A DNA stretch of 64,000 bases from Hibiscus mutabilis (lineage: Eukaryota > Streptophyta > Magnoliopsida > Malvales > Malvaceae), in assembly GCA_019671005.1 (NCBI GenBank), contig CM033745.1, positions 47,115,241 to 47,179,240 of the forward strand. The letters are read 5' to 3'. How positions within the stretch are numbered: position 1 is the stretch's first letter; each line of letters begins with the position of its first letter. Below the pieces are notes generated by a model. The model was not told the DNA's origin. It did not search any database and worked only from the letters and a program-made list of their open reading frames with translations. The position numbers were made by a program, and so were the translations under genes. Below are positions 33,831-45,480 of this stretch, piece by piece.

Positions 33831-35622
33831 GTGGTTTTCGATGATAACCTCCTTCCGAGGAAGGATTCTTGTGATTATGATGATGTAGGGATCATTGAAG
33901 CCAATGATGGTGGACAATCATCAATGGTGGATGAGATTCCAACCAAAGAAGAAGAAGCACAAGATCCTCCCATAGAAGCCCTGAAGGACATGAATCTTGA
34001 GGAAAAGGAAGTGAGCTACCCAAGGGAACTCAACTATGTCAAATGTGGTGAAATCTTGGGTGATCCATCCAAGGGGGTAACTACTAGATCATCTCTTAGA
34101 TTAATGAATAATGTTGCATTCATTTCATGCATTGAGCCTAAAAATATCAAAGAAGCATTAAAAGATAATTTTTGGATATTGGCCATGCAAGAAAAACTTA
34201 ATCAATTTGAGAGGAGTAAAGTGTGGACATTAGTTGATAGGACTAGTAATAAATCTACTATAGGAACTAAATGAGTTTTTAGAAACAAGCTAGATAAGAG
34301 TGGTAACATAGTGAGAAACAAGGCTAGACTTGTTGCTCAAGAAGAGGAAATTGATTTTGATGAAACATATACACCCATAGCTAGAATAGAAGCTATTAGG
34401 ATGCTTCTTTCATTTGCATGTTATCATGAATTCAAGTTTTTTCAAATGGATGTAAAAAGTGCATTTTTAAATAGTTTTATTTATGAAGAAGTGTATGTTG
34501 AACAACCGCCCAGTTTTGAACATCCAAATTTTCCAAATCATGTTTTTAAATTAACTAAAGCTTTATATGGTTTGAAACAAGCTCCTAGAGCTTGGTATGA
34601 AAGGCTTTAAAACTTTTTGATTGAAAAAAGACAAGGTGGAAACTACACTTTTCATTAAAAGAAATGACAATGACATCTTAGCAGTACAAATTTATGTTGA
34701 TGATATAATTTTTGGTTCTACTAATGAGTTATATTATCAAGAGTTTGCTAAGTTAATGCAAGGTGAGTTTGAGATGAGCATGATGGGGAGCTCTCATTCT
34801 TCTTGAGACTCCAAATCAAGCAAAGGAAGGATGACATCTTCATCAATCAAGCTAAGTACATCAAGGATATGCTCAAGAAGTTTGGCTTGGAGAATGTGAA
34901 GCCTCAAGAAACACCAATGAGCTCATCTATAAAGCTTGACAAAGATGAAGGAGGTAAGTGTGTTGATTCTAAACTTTATCGCTCTATGATTGGTTCTTTG
35001 CTTTATCTTACCGCAAGTAGACTTGACATTATGTTTAGTGTTTGCTAGGTTCCAAGCTAGTCCTAGAGAATCACACCTTATAGCTATTAAGAGAATCTTT
35101 AGATACCTTAGAGACACACCATGTTTAGGTGTTTGGTATGCTAGAGACTCATCCTTTAAACTTCATGCTTATTCTGATGCAGATTATGGGGGTTGTAAGA
35201 TAGATAGAAAAAGTACATCAGGCACTTGCCAATTCCTAGATAGCATATCTTGGTTCTCTAAGAAACATAATAGTGTAGCTCTATCTACCAGTGAAGCAGA
35301 ATATATATCGGTTGGAAGTTGTTGTGTTCAAGTCCTCTGGATGAAGCAACAACTTCTAGAATATAGAATTGATGTAGGTACCATACCCCTTAAGTGTGAC
35401 AACACTAGTGCCATTTCTCTCACTAAGAATCCTATTCAACATTCTAGAACCAAGCATATAGAGATAAGACATCATATCATTAGGGATCACATCTTAAAGA
35501 ATGATGTTGTTCTAGAGTATGTTGATACCTCAAACCAACTAGCGGACATATTTACCAAACCATTAGACAAAGAGCGTTTTTGGACTCTTAGGAGAGAGGT
35601 AGGTCTAACTAGCCTATCTTGA
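33831..35622 (+). pseudogene. SIRE-like reverse transcriptase and RNase H
   Basis: 34134-34274 carries the RT start (IKEALKDNFWILAMQEKL), 34311-34610 the MDVKSAFLNSFIYEEVYV and LYGLKQAPRAWYERL blocks, and YVDD is at 34693-34704. RNase H is in 34990-35622 (YSDADYGGCKIDRKSTSG, STSEAEY, then TKHIEIRHHIIRDH and QLADIFTKPLD). A TGA at 34272, frameshifts near 34610, 34790 and 35045 disrupt it. The full set of domains is present in order, so the parent was an autonomous Copia. Confidence 0.92.
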
Positions 35623-36609
35623 CCTTTTAGAGCCCTTTAGTGCCAAAAAATTTGCTTGAATTTGGATGATGATCATGTTTTTGTTACTTTGCTTCTTGAT
35701 GCATCTATGCTTGTTGCTAGGGGGAGTATGCATCTATCTTAGCCTATTCATGTTGATCATACATCATACACATGCATTTCGGTTCGAATGAAATCAAACT
35801 TTTGAGCAACTTGTGGCGTAAAATGCATTTTCTGGGTTATCCGTATCGAAATTGGTGTAGGTGTTTCGATACACCATTCTTGTCTCAACCTAGATTGCAT
35901 TTTTTAGCATAAGTGTATCAATACGAGTCCGACCGTATCAATACAGATCCAAGAACAGGTTTTGATACAGGTGAGTTCGTATCGAAATGGTACCAGTGTT
36001 TTGATATACCTGTATCGATACGCCACATGGTGTATCGGTACGCACGGACGCAGATCCTTAAATAAGTCCTTAAAAGGGCTTCTTTAAAACAAAATCCTAA
36101 TGAAACCTAAACTCTCTCAAAAACCCTAATATTTTTCTTATAAATACCCATCAAAACCCTTGCTTTTCATCAAATCTTTTGAGGTTTTTTGTTCTTTAAA
36201 ACAAGTCTAAGCTCTCTCTCATCAAATTGGTGTATCTTCATCCTTCATTCATCCAATTCCATAACTCAAGGTATATTTTCCTTTTATTTTTCAATTTCAT
36301 TTATTTTTACATACTGATTTTAGTTAGTTTTTGTCTAAAAGGTATACATATAGCATGGGTTTTGAAGTTTTTGCAATAATTCTTTAAAATTTGAAATTTT
36401 TTGATTCGAATATAAAAAATTATATTGTATATTTTATAATCCATTTTTTGAAATTCTTTTTACCAAAATTTCTTTTTATATTTGTATATCTTTTTAAACT
36501 ATATTGTATATTTTTTAACAAAAACCTTGAGCATTGGATTATTTATTGGATTGAATATGATGATTTATGCATACACTGTTTTGGGCTTAAATTGTTTTTT
36601 AGATTATCT
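35623..36609 (+). other. Region between pol and extra ORF with palindrome array
   Basis: Non-coding. A GGGGGAGTATGCATC block at about 35720 follows RNase H. 35838-36042 holds about eight further GTATCGATACG/TTTCGATAC variants like those in the LTR. After 36100 the sequence is AT-rich, with a possible leader or intron before the ORF that starts at 36610. Confidence 0.6.
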
Positions 36610-37771
36610 ATGGCACCAAGAAAAAGAGCTAGAACAAGCGAGGTTGGCAAGTCTTCAACCGAAGACAATTCGACACGTCCCAACCTTAGTATCATTTATC
36701 AAAAGATTTTTCCAACCCTGATGGCTTTAAATAACTTCAAGCAATACCAAAACTACAAGATCCGCCGCGAAAGAGTAACATCTCTTCCTTTTTTAGACTC
36801 TGAACGTTTCAAGTTTAAATATTTTCATCTTTTGAGACGTCGGAACTTTATTCAATTTTTAGCTATCCCCAGATTTTTGAACCGCAATCTTGTTTTGATT
36901 TTCTTTGCTAATGCCCGGTGCATCCCCAACCAAGACCGTTCTAAGGTCATTGTTATTTAGTCATTCTTAATGGGGAAGAAACTTCGTATTGATGTTCAAA
37001 CTCTAGTGAATGTTTTTGGGTTAGAAGATGAGGGAATAACCGATGAGGATTCTATAGGACATGTTCTTGGCAGTTCTGTCGCAGTTCTTGATGCTCATGA
37101 TCGCTTCTTGCATCTCATGATCACTTGGTAAGTTTTACACTATCCGACAAGTAGACGACTTTTGGATAAGATGTTTTTGTGAAGAGAAGCAGCCCAATCT
37201 TGCTCAAATAATGTTCGCGGAGCTAGTTTACCTCATCCAACATCGATACACCTCTCTAGTTTCATCCTTCACTTATGGGGCAACATTGAGTTACTTGTTT
37301 ACTCAATTGGAGATTGATTGCTCACAAGATTTTCCCAAGCCTCTTACCGATCCCATTGATGGGCCCTCTCTTGTTCGTGCAAAGTTTCACTATTTCAGTG
37401 GTGAGTGGCTACGTCTCGCCGAGCTTCTACATGTTGCAATCCCTAAAGAGCTGGAAGCTCCTCCACAAGCCACCCTTTAAGCTCCAGTAGCTCCACCGGC
37501 TATGGATGCTCTAATGGTTTATCTTAATGAGCAATTCACTACATTGAACACTTCTATGACCTCATTGAAGACAACCATGAATGAAGGGTTTGCGGCCATT
37601 GATACTCGATTCACTTTCTTGAAGGATCGAGTTCAAGCCATTAAAAGCCAACAAGGTTCGACGGGCATATCTCTCACGGCTTTCCATGAGGAATGGAGAC
37701 AATCTCAGGCTACTCAAACCCATGACGAAGATGAAGATCAAGAGGACGAGGATGATAAGGATGCTCCATAG
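36610..37771 (+). pseudogene. Extra ORF after pol in SIRE-like element (plant transposon-protein type)
   Basis: ATG at 36610 opens MAPRKRARTSEVGKS, a basic, nuclear-localisation-like start. The frame continues with one TAG (36958-36960) to a stop at 37129, then shifts. 37211-37480 reads FAELVYLIQHRYTSLVSSFT and a block ending with EIDCSQDFPKPL, and 37502-37771 encodes a heptad-rich helix (NTSMTSLKTTMNEGFAAIDT) and an acidic tail (DEDEDQEDEDDKDAP). The order (basic N-term, globular middle, coiled coil, acidic tail) resembles the family called 'putative plant transposon protein'. A second copy lies at 40453-41095 on the other strand. Function is unknown; SIRE elements of other plants carry an env-like ORF in this place, but I see no membrane segment here. 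Confidence 0.7.
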
Positions 37772-38133
37772 GCATACATTGCATTGCATACATGTCATAT
37801 TAGGATTTTTATTTTTATGCACCTATGTTATTTACTTTATGAACCTATGCTTTGAGTTTAGTTTGTGTTTAAGTTTTAAGTTGGATTTGGATTATATTGC
37901 TTTGGATTTTCAATGATAATTATGTTGCTTTGATTATGCTTTGAATTATGCTTCATTTTTATGTTTCTTGTTTCTATCCTTTAATATCATTGATTTTGAT
38001 CTAACAAAAAGGGGGAGAAGAAAAAGCTTAAAATTTTCAAAAACGTTTTTGAAACCTATCTTAAAGTAAGAGGGAGTTTTTCATAAAGACTTAAAAATTT
38101 AACTTGGTTTTGTTATATCAAAAAAGGGGAGAT
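37772..38133 (+). other. 3' untranslated region and polypurine tract of SIRE-like element
   Basis: AT-rich, with GGGGGAGAAG at about 38010 and a purine tract AAAAAAGGGGAGA at 38119-38132 directly before the LTR. Confidence 0.7.
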
Positions 38134-39399
38134 TGTAAAACCAAAGTTTGATTTTGATATAACAAATTGTTTAAGGACTTATTTATAAAAGAAAATAAAT
38201 TTTTAAGTATCTCAAAGACTTATAATTGACAAGGATATTTTCAAGTAAAAAATTATTCAAAGTCAAAAACTTAAACCCTATAAATTTTTCTAAGTGTTTT
38301 TAAAGCTAAATTCAAGTTTTACACCCAGGCGTATCGATACACCCTTAGGCGTTTTGATACGAGCTTAAATTAAAAGGCCACTATAAGAAACTGTTTCGAT
38401 ACAGTTCTATTCGTATCGATACGACCTTATATGGGCTAAGTATTTTACTCAGGTGTTTCGATACGATGCCATCCGTTTCGATACGCCTACTAGCGTATCA
38501 ATACGATTGTTAAGATTTTTCATTTATGATTCGAACGTTCCCTTGTCAGTTATTGGGAAAATACGATTTTGAAAATCAATTAACCCGTATCGATACACCT
38601 TTAAGGCATACCGATACAGGTTCAGGCAGTAGCCCAAGTGAGCAAAATTGCATCGATACGGCCTTGCTTGTTCCGATACGCCCCTTTGTTTTACACTGAA
38701 ATTGTACCGATACGCTTCCTCGCGTATCGATACGCTCCTGTATAATTGTACACAACGGCTCTTTCCATTTTGAGATAGGTATCGATACGGCTATTTGTGT
38801 ACCGAATACGGGTAGTTGCAGAAGTGCACTTATGGTTGGAAGAAGAGGGCCCAACGGCTATATTGATGACTTCAACCACCCAAACAGCTAGAAATCAATG
38901 ATAAGGTATAAAAGCAAGTCTCCAAAGCCTCAACAACAACTATTGAACTTATTTGCAGCATCCAAGCATATATCCAAACCCTTGAGCTTAAAGAGCCAAA
39001 TTATTGTACCCCACTTGTTCTAATTTTCATTGTATACATTTCTTTCAAGTTTGGGGAGAGTTTGTTTGTAATTTGGGCAACAAATCAATCTTGTGAGAGA
39101 TACTTTCAAGTTTGCCATTCCTTCTTTATAAAGGAGAGTCTTGGTTAATCTTTGGGTAGAAAGATTAACCGATTTGTAAATGTTTCCTCCTAAGCCTAGA
39201 AAATGGGAAGAATATCTAGTGGATATTGGTTCAAAATCATTAGTGAGAGCTAAGGTAGTGGATGTAGAGCTTGTTCGAATCTTGAACCACTATAAATCGC
39301 TTTGTCTTCAATTTTTATCTTTTAAATTTGCTCATTCCAATTTCAAAAAGCCAATTCACCCCCTCTTAGCCAATTACACATCGATTGATCCACTCAACA
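38134..39399 (+). repeat. 3' LTR of SIRE-like element
   Basis: Matches 24240-25547 with scattered substitutions and a missing block of about 40 bp in the palindrome array. Palindromes lie at 38331-38813. Confidence 0.93.
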
Positions 39400-39404
39400 T
39401 TCCT

Positions 39405-40079
39405 GCAGTAAATGCTGTCTGCCAACACTGGTATTGGTACTTAGAAACTCGTATCGGTACCTGTCATAAGAAGAAAGAGACGTTGTAACAAAGTGGTATT
39501 GATATGCGGGAAGCCGTATCGATATAGAGTGTGTATTTTACAAAGGGTATTGGTAAGATATAAGCGGTATCGGTACCGATTTTGCTCACTAGAATCCTTG
39601 GAAGTTTTACACAAAAAGTTATATTGATACGCCTATGAGGGTACGAGTACGCGTTAATTGATTTTCAAAGTTTATGATTCCAATAAACTAACAAGGCAAT
39701 GGTTAAAAATTAAATGCAAAGATTTTGAAAATCTTTAACCCTGTACTGGTACGCTATAAGGCATATCAATACTCATAAGCAAATCTGGTTTCCAGGTTTA
39801 AAAGGCGTATCGATACGACTACACGCATATCGGTACCCTATAGCCATCAAGTTTAAAATAGATTTTTAGTAGCTAAAATCCGTACTAATACGACCTTAGG
39901 CGTATCGGTACTCCTTTGCCTATTTTGAGTACCAAACACTTAGATAAACTTTGGGGTTTTAGGTTTTGACTTAGAAATTATTTTAAGTTCAAATCTTTGT
40001 CAATTTTGTTAGCCTTTAAAATTTTATTTCTTTTTACAAATTAGTCATTGTTATATAAAAATCAAATATAGGTTTATCA
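39405..40079 (-). repeat. 3' LTR of minus-strand SIRE-like element, proximal part
   Basis: On the minus strand the LTR starts TGATAAACCTATATTTG at 40079, right after a purine tract (AAAAAGGGAGAAAT). 39428-39915 contains a dozen GTATCGGTAC/GTATCGATAC variants. It joins 23691-24239 when the plus-strand element and one TTCCT copy are removed, giving an LTR of about 1.2 kb. Confidence 0.75.
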
Positions 40080-40452
40080 ATTTCTCCCTTTTTGATATAA
40101 TAAAACCAAAATAAATTTTTAAGTCGTTCTCAGCTTCTTTAAGGCTAAAAGATAGTTTATTTTGAAAAACCTTTGAAAATTTTATATATCCCACACTTTT
40201 CCTCCTTTTTGTTAGATCAAAATCAATAGGGCAATAAACACAAGATATAAAGCAATAATAACTCCAAAGATAATTAAACAACATAGATATTATAAAGTTC
40301 AAAGCATAATATTCAAAGCAACATAATAGTCCAACTTAAACTTAAAACCATATTCCAAAGCATAAAATATAATGGCAAAGGAAATCAAAAGAAACAAAGG
40401 TGCATAAAACTCAAATCCTAATAGATAATATGATATGAATGAGATGCAAAGC

Positions 40453-41097
40453 CTAAGGAGCGTCCTCATCTTCATCATCATCATCTTCATCTTCCTCATC
40501 ATCATGACCAAGAGTATGACCACACCATTCGGTGTGAAACGCGGTAAGGGTCATGTCCATCGAGGCTTGATGTTGCTCAATGGAGGTAACTCTAGCATCC
40601 AAGGAGGTCAAACGAGTATCAATCGTAGTGAAGCTAGAATCCAGCCTCGCATCCATGGTAGCAAACTTCCCATCAAGATAAGCTATGAGAGCATCAAGGG
40701 AAGGTTGAGCAACCAGAGCAACTGGAGCAACCAGAGAAACGTAGACATTATCTACTAGATCGGGTTGAGCTCTACCAGAAAGATCCGTATTGCAAATCCA
40801 TTCTCCATGGTAGAAAGTGAACTTGGCTCGCCGGAGAGACTTGTCGTCGATGGGATCGATGAGAGGCACTCCAAGGTCAAGAGAACAATCTATCTCAAGC
40901 TTATGGAGCATGTAGCTAAGAGCGGCCCCATAGGTGAAGGAAGACACGAGGGAGTATGACGATTTTGGACAAGATGGACTAACTCAACAAACATTATTTG
41001 GGCTAGGTTTGGACATTATCCCTTAATAAATCAATGTAGCCAAAAGTCATCAACTTGGCAAACGGTAGACCACTTACCACCAAATGGTCAAAACCAC
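40453..41097 (-). pseudogene. Extra ORF of the minus-strand SIRE-like element
   Basis: The open part 40947-40453 (minus) reads SSFTYGAALSYMLHKLEIDC, then a segment with PLIDPIDDKSLRRAKF, heptads (MDARLDSSFTTIDTRL) and an acidic end (DDEEDEDDDDEDEDAP). It is clearly homologous to 37250-37771 of the plus-strand element but well diverged; the coding-like pattern is better preserved than the flanks. Upstream (to 41097) homology continues with stops. The rest of the element is gone, replaced by Athila-like sequence. Confidence 0.7.
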
Positions 41098-42509
41098 TGT
41101 CTACAGAATATTGCATGGATAAAGATTGAAGATTCAATGTAAATATGCAAGTAAATAATGCCAAGAATACATCTTTTTACGTGCAAGTATACACGATCAA
41201 CAAGTAATATAGTAGTGAGTTGAGTATTGTCTCCACATGGATTGTCCAGGAATTAATTGCCACGATTAATACTTGTAAACTAGAAAATAAAAGTGATGAC
41301 AATTGATTGAGAGAATGAGTACAATAAAATAACTAAAGAAATAAAAATGATAAAGAAAACTAAAGTAAAGATCCAAGTAGATTGACAAACAACTAGTTCA
41401 ATGATGATTGGAAGGCTTGGCAAGGGATGTTTGGATTTCACGCTTGCAAAGGTAGCAACTAATAACACTAAACTTTGGTTTTAATGCTGAGAAGATTTTA
41501 AGTTAGTATTGTCTTTGTTGATGTCAATACCCTAAGTTAATTACTCTTAACATCTATATGTCTATAGTGAGTTTTCAAAGAATTAACTTGGTGAATATTC
41601 AATCTTTACTCCTAAGGGTTAGAATCACTTCAAGTGTAAGTTCATATACTTGAATATCTTATGTCAAAGTTTCTTACCTTAGTATTTGGCAATTAATCGT
41701 TATCTCCTAAGTCTGTATAAGATATCAAGGGATTATGAGTATTCAATGCCAACTGTCGATGGTAATAAATATATGAAATGTAAGCACATGCGAAATAGAA
41801 ATAATGGACCCCTAGCCAATGTAAAAGATTAGTTCATGGATGGGGAAACCAACAAAAAATCATCATTTTGATTCATCATCACAAAAACCAGAAATAAATT
41901 CAAGAGTAGTTCTTTTGATGCAGCCCTTCAATGGATCTAGAGCTCTTGGCAAATCTGCCCAGGTTGCTTCTACCCTTCTCTTCTCCTCGCGGCTGTAGCC
42001 CTCCTTTGGCTCATTCTTGAACTTCTTTATATAGGCTTTAGTGAAGCCCTAATTAGGGTTTTTTCGGTGCCACACTCTTTGGATGTGACATCCACGTGTT
42101 ATAGTAACTAGGTCTGACGTTATTGTCGGGCGTGACATCTACACATTATTGCAACTAGGGATGACGTGGTGTAATTTTTTCGGGCATCATTCTTTCACCA
42201 ACCAAGCTTGGCATTTTTCTCCTTGGTATTTTAACCACATGTCGCACTATCTTCCTGTATTCTTTTGCATCCATGCTTGGCATTTCTGTCATGCATTTTT
42301 TACCGTCTGTGCTTGGCATTTCTGTCCAACATCCACCTAATTTTGCACACCACAACTAGAAAAACACCTATTTATTCTAAAAATACACATTCCTCATCTC
42401 CTAGATGCAAATGCATGAAACTAATAGCAAAATGTACTACTATGTACCTAAAGTCAAGTAATATCATGGTAATACATGCATGAAAAGTAGTACTTTTGAG
42501 GAGTTAACA
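41098..42509 (-). repeat. Athila-like LTR, minus strand
   Basis: On the minus strand it starts TGTTAACTCCTCAAAAGTAC at 42509, preceded by the purine tract GGTTTGGGGGTG. Near its end is the phrase 'CGTGTATACTTGCACG' shared with the LTR at 57825-59245. The 1412-bp length agrees with the latter's 1421 bp, so both are one family in opposite orientations. Confidence 0.75.
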
Positions 42510-43904
42510 CACCCCCAAACCTATCTCAATGCTTGTCCTCAAGTAATGCAAAAACTATAAAAATAGAAAACTAAAACAATGTACCTCGACAAAATTTACA
42601 TGATTAACAACACAAGCTAGCAAGCAAAATCTGACCCTAGTACTGTTCTCAACATCTCGCAATAGTAATGCCAGTAGAAGTCAAAGCAATTTTAAGTGTA
42701 GAAATATAACTCTGACCTAAGGTCACAATGTGTGCATGAAGTGCAGGTGGTTTGCATTTAGTATCCTTCAACTCCCTTAGCAATTTTACTTTCTAAACTC
42801 ATTTTTTTCACCAAGGGTTCATCTTTTTTTCTTTTCTTTTCTTATGGCATTAAATTTAGGTTCTCATCATAATGCTGTTTGGTGTGAGAAGCAAGAGGGA
42901 GCATACCATGAACCCCCACGTTAATCCATACTACATCACTAAGTTAACCCATTACACTCATACCTAAAGTTTTTGTTGGCCTAAGAATTAAGTGGGAGCA
43001 AACCACGAAGCCCCAAGTTACTTATTGTCTCTAAGGTAGAAGAGCATTCTAAAATTCTTTCTTGCCTTTGGAAAAACATTGTTGCCTTATTATTTATTTT
43101 TACCCCAACATTTTTTCTTTTTCTTTTTTTTTCGTGAGTTCAGTTTCAAAAATCCTAAGTTTGTCTTAGGAACTAGATGCATACTATGTGTTTTAGTGAA
43201 ACTAAATTTCTCTAAGTTAGAGATCAATTACCAAGCAACTTGTCATTACTAAGTCTAATGGCTCTTACTAAGTCTAGAGATTTTAAATTCATCATCGAAC
43301 AGGGTCAAAATAAGTTCGAATCTAACTATGCTAGCAACATGTTTGACAAAATTATCAGTTCAAAATTAGGCCGTGGCAAAAAGAATTAATGGTCTGGTAT
43401 GCATGCTTCTACTAACTCTAGATGGAAATAATAGAACGCAAACAAAAACATAAAAATGAATGTCATGGCAATAAATGCTAGGCAACACACACCCCCAAAC
43501 CTAAGGTGGGCATTTTCCTCAATGCATGAAAACAAATATATACAAATGCAATGCATGCTTGAAATGAAAACCATGAATGTGAGGAGTTAAGGGGATGGGG
43601 ACTCCATTGAGGAATGATTTTGGTGAGTGGAGCGAGTCTTTCTTTTGAGGAAGGATCCTCATTTTGGTGCCACTAACCTTTTTCCTCTACAATTTTGGAT
43701 TCAGAACATCAATCATGGCATCACCCATAGGTACTTTATCTTCAGACTTAGCATCTACATGCTGGGTCTCAGTCTTGGCAGAATCTTCTTGGGTAGGTGA
43801 TATTGATACAGTGGCATCAGATTGCTGGGATGGAGTATGGTAAGGATGAGGGTTGGCTGGCATTCCTTTCAAAGCACGAATTCTAATTCTTTTGATAATT
43901 CTTA
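42510..43904 (-). mobile_element. 3' internal part of minus-strand Athila-like element
   Basis: Continues from the LTR at 42509. It contains a second purine tract 'ggtttgggggtgtgtg' (minus) near 43500-43490 and a short minus-strand reading frame, 43687-43900, encoding a Lys/Arg then Pro/Ser/Thr-rich segment (GMPANPHPYHTPSQQ) without a known domain. No pol is present. At about 43905 it abuts plus-strand gag sequence. Confidence 0.55.
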
Positions 43905-45480
43905 TCAATCGTTTATAGAAACTACTTGACTCATTATGCAGGATCAAGCAGCTTACTTGAAGAATCACAGTGACATGCTCAAAACACAAGCTACCATTTT
44001 TCAAAACCAACAATTGATCATGTAAAACAACACCGCCTCAATAAGGTCTTTGGAGACTCAAGTTGGGCAGATTGCCCAGATTTTGAAGACAAGACCACAT
44101 GGCGGACTACCTAGTGATACTAAAGTCACTAAGGCCTTTAATGTAGAGCAATGTAATGCCATCACTCTACATAGTGGTACGTAATTGAGGATAGAAGCCA
44201 GGTTTGGAGGAAGCTCTCTAGTATATCCTACTTCTAGCAAGTCATCCATCGATGCTTCTACACCAAAGGAACCAACTCCTGTGTTTGATACAGTGAGTGA
44301 CCTTACTACTGAAGGTAAAGAAGATGAAACTAAGGATGCACCTGCATCCAGTAAGCCATAAAACGATCCCAGACCACCACCTTCATTCCCACAAAGATTG
44401 AAAGCTCATAAACAAGATGCCTAATACTAGAAATTTCTAGAGATGCTAAAACAGTTGTACATCAATGTCCTACTCCTAGAGGCCATTGATCAGATGCCTA
44501 TTATGCAAAGTTTCTGAAGGAGAACGTGACAAAGAAGAGGAAGATGAGTGAAGTTGAAATTGTGACCACCATGGGTGAGCTCGTGGCTGTGTTGAATGAT
44601 TTATCACCCAAGATGAAAGATCTTGGAAGCTTCACCATTCCATGCTCGATAGGCCACAACTATTCTAGCTGGGCCTTATGTGATCTCGGTGCAAGTGTGA
44701 ACTTGATGCCGAAATCTGTGTTCAAAAGATTAGGAATAGGTAAAGCAAGGCCTGCATCAGCGATCCTTCAGTTGGCCAGCTGATCTCAAACCTGACCTGA
44801 GGGCAGAACTGAGGACGTGCTTGTTAAGGTAGATTAGTTTGTCCTCCCAACATAATTTATTACCCTTGACCATAAAGTGGATGAGAATGCTCCCATCATC
44901 CTAGGGAGACCATTCCTAGCCATTGGACGGATTGTGATCGATTGTGAGATTGAAAATTTCACCATGAAGATGAACGACCAAAAAATCACATTCAGCATCT
45001 TCAGCACACCCAAGTACGTGGATGAATATGAAGAATGCTAGCTCACGGACACTAAAAAAGTTCCAAAAAAGGGATGTTTTCTTAAGATGTTCCGTAGCGA
45101 TATGCTCAGATATGATAAACAAACTAACCTTGCTGGGGCTGCAAATGACAATGAAGAAAAAGGTAAGGTTGAAATCAAACAATTTAATACTGTGCCTTAT
45201 AAGCCATGTATGAAATTTGGACCTGTGGATTATGCTAAGTTTAATTCTCCCAACTCATCACCTGGATATCCACTGATACTTGACATTCACCTCATTCGTT
45301 CACAATTGAAATACACATGCATAGAGGAGATTATTACATTACTTGTTGTTATAACTACTAGTTTCAAACCTAACCAAGGGACTAGATTGTTGAATGTGTT
45401 TCAAAATATAATAAATCTCTTGGATGGAATATTACTAATTTTGAGGACGTACGCCTTATTTTAGAAATACACGAGGTTGT
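43905..45480 (+). pseudogene. Athila-like Gypsy gag C-terminus and protease
   Basis: 43940-44200 reads QDQAAYLKNHSDMLKTQ, then LETQVGQIAQILKTRPHGGL and ITLHSG, the C-terminal gag signature of Athila elements. 44430-44525 gives EMLKQLYINV. 44526-44783 is the retropepsin region with CDLGASVNLMPKSVFKRLGI (DLGA at 44682-44693), continued by ILGRPFLAIGRIVIDCEIEN at about 44899. Several stops interrupt. The sequence then degenerates and is cut at 45480 by the tandem element. Confidence 0.85.

Larger units (their letters stand above)
24240..39399 (+). mobile_element. SIRE-like Ty1/Copia retrotransposon, 15.2 kb with nested inserts
   Basis: Two LTRs of about 1.3 kb (24240-25547 and 38134-39399) bound gag, protease, integrase, RT, RNase H and an additional ORF after pol. 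A perfect 5-bp target duplication TTCCT (24235-24239 and 39400-39404) flanks it, and the site is inside the LTR of a related minus-strand element. Long LTRs, a PBS for tRNA-Met, a large gag with a coiled coil and an extra 3' ORF are features of the SIRE/Maximus lineage. Stops and frameshifts occur in every ORF. Without the two inserts in gag the element would be about 9.6 kb. Confidence 0.93.
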
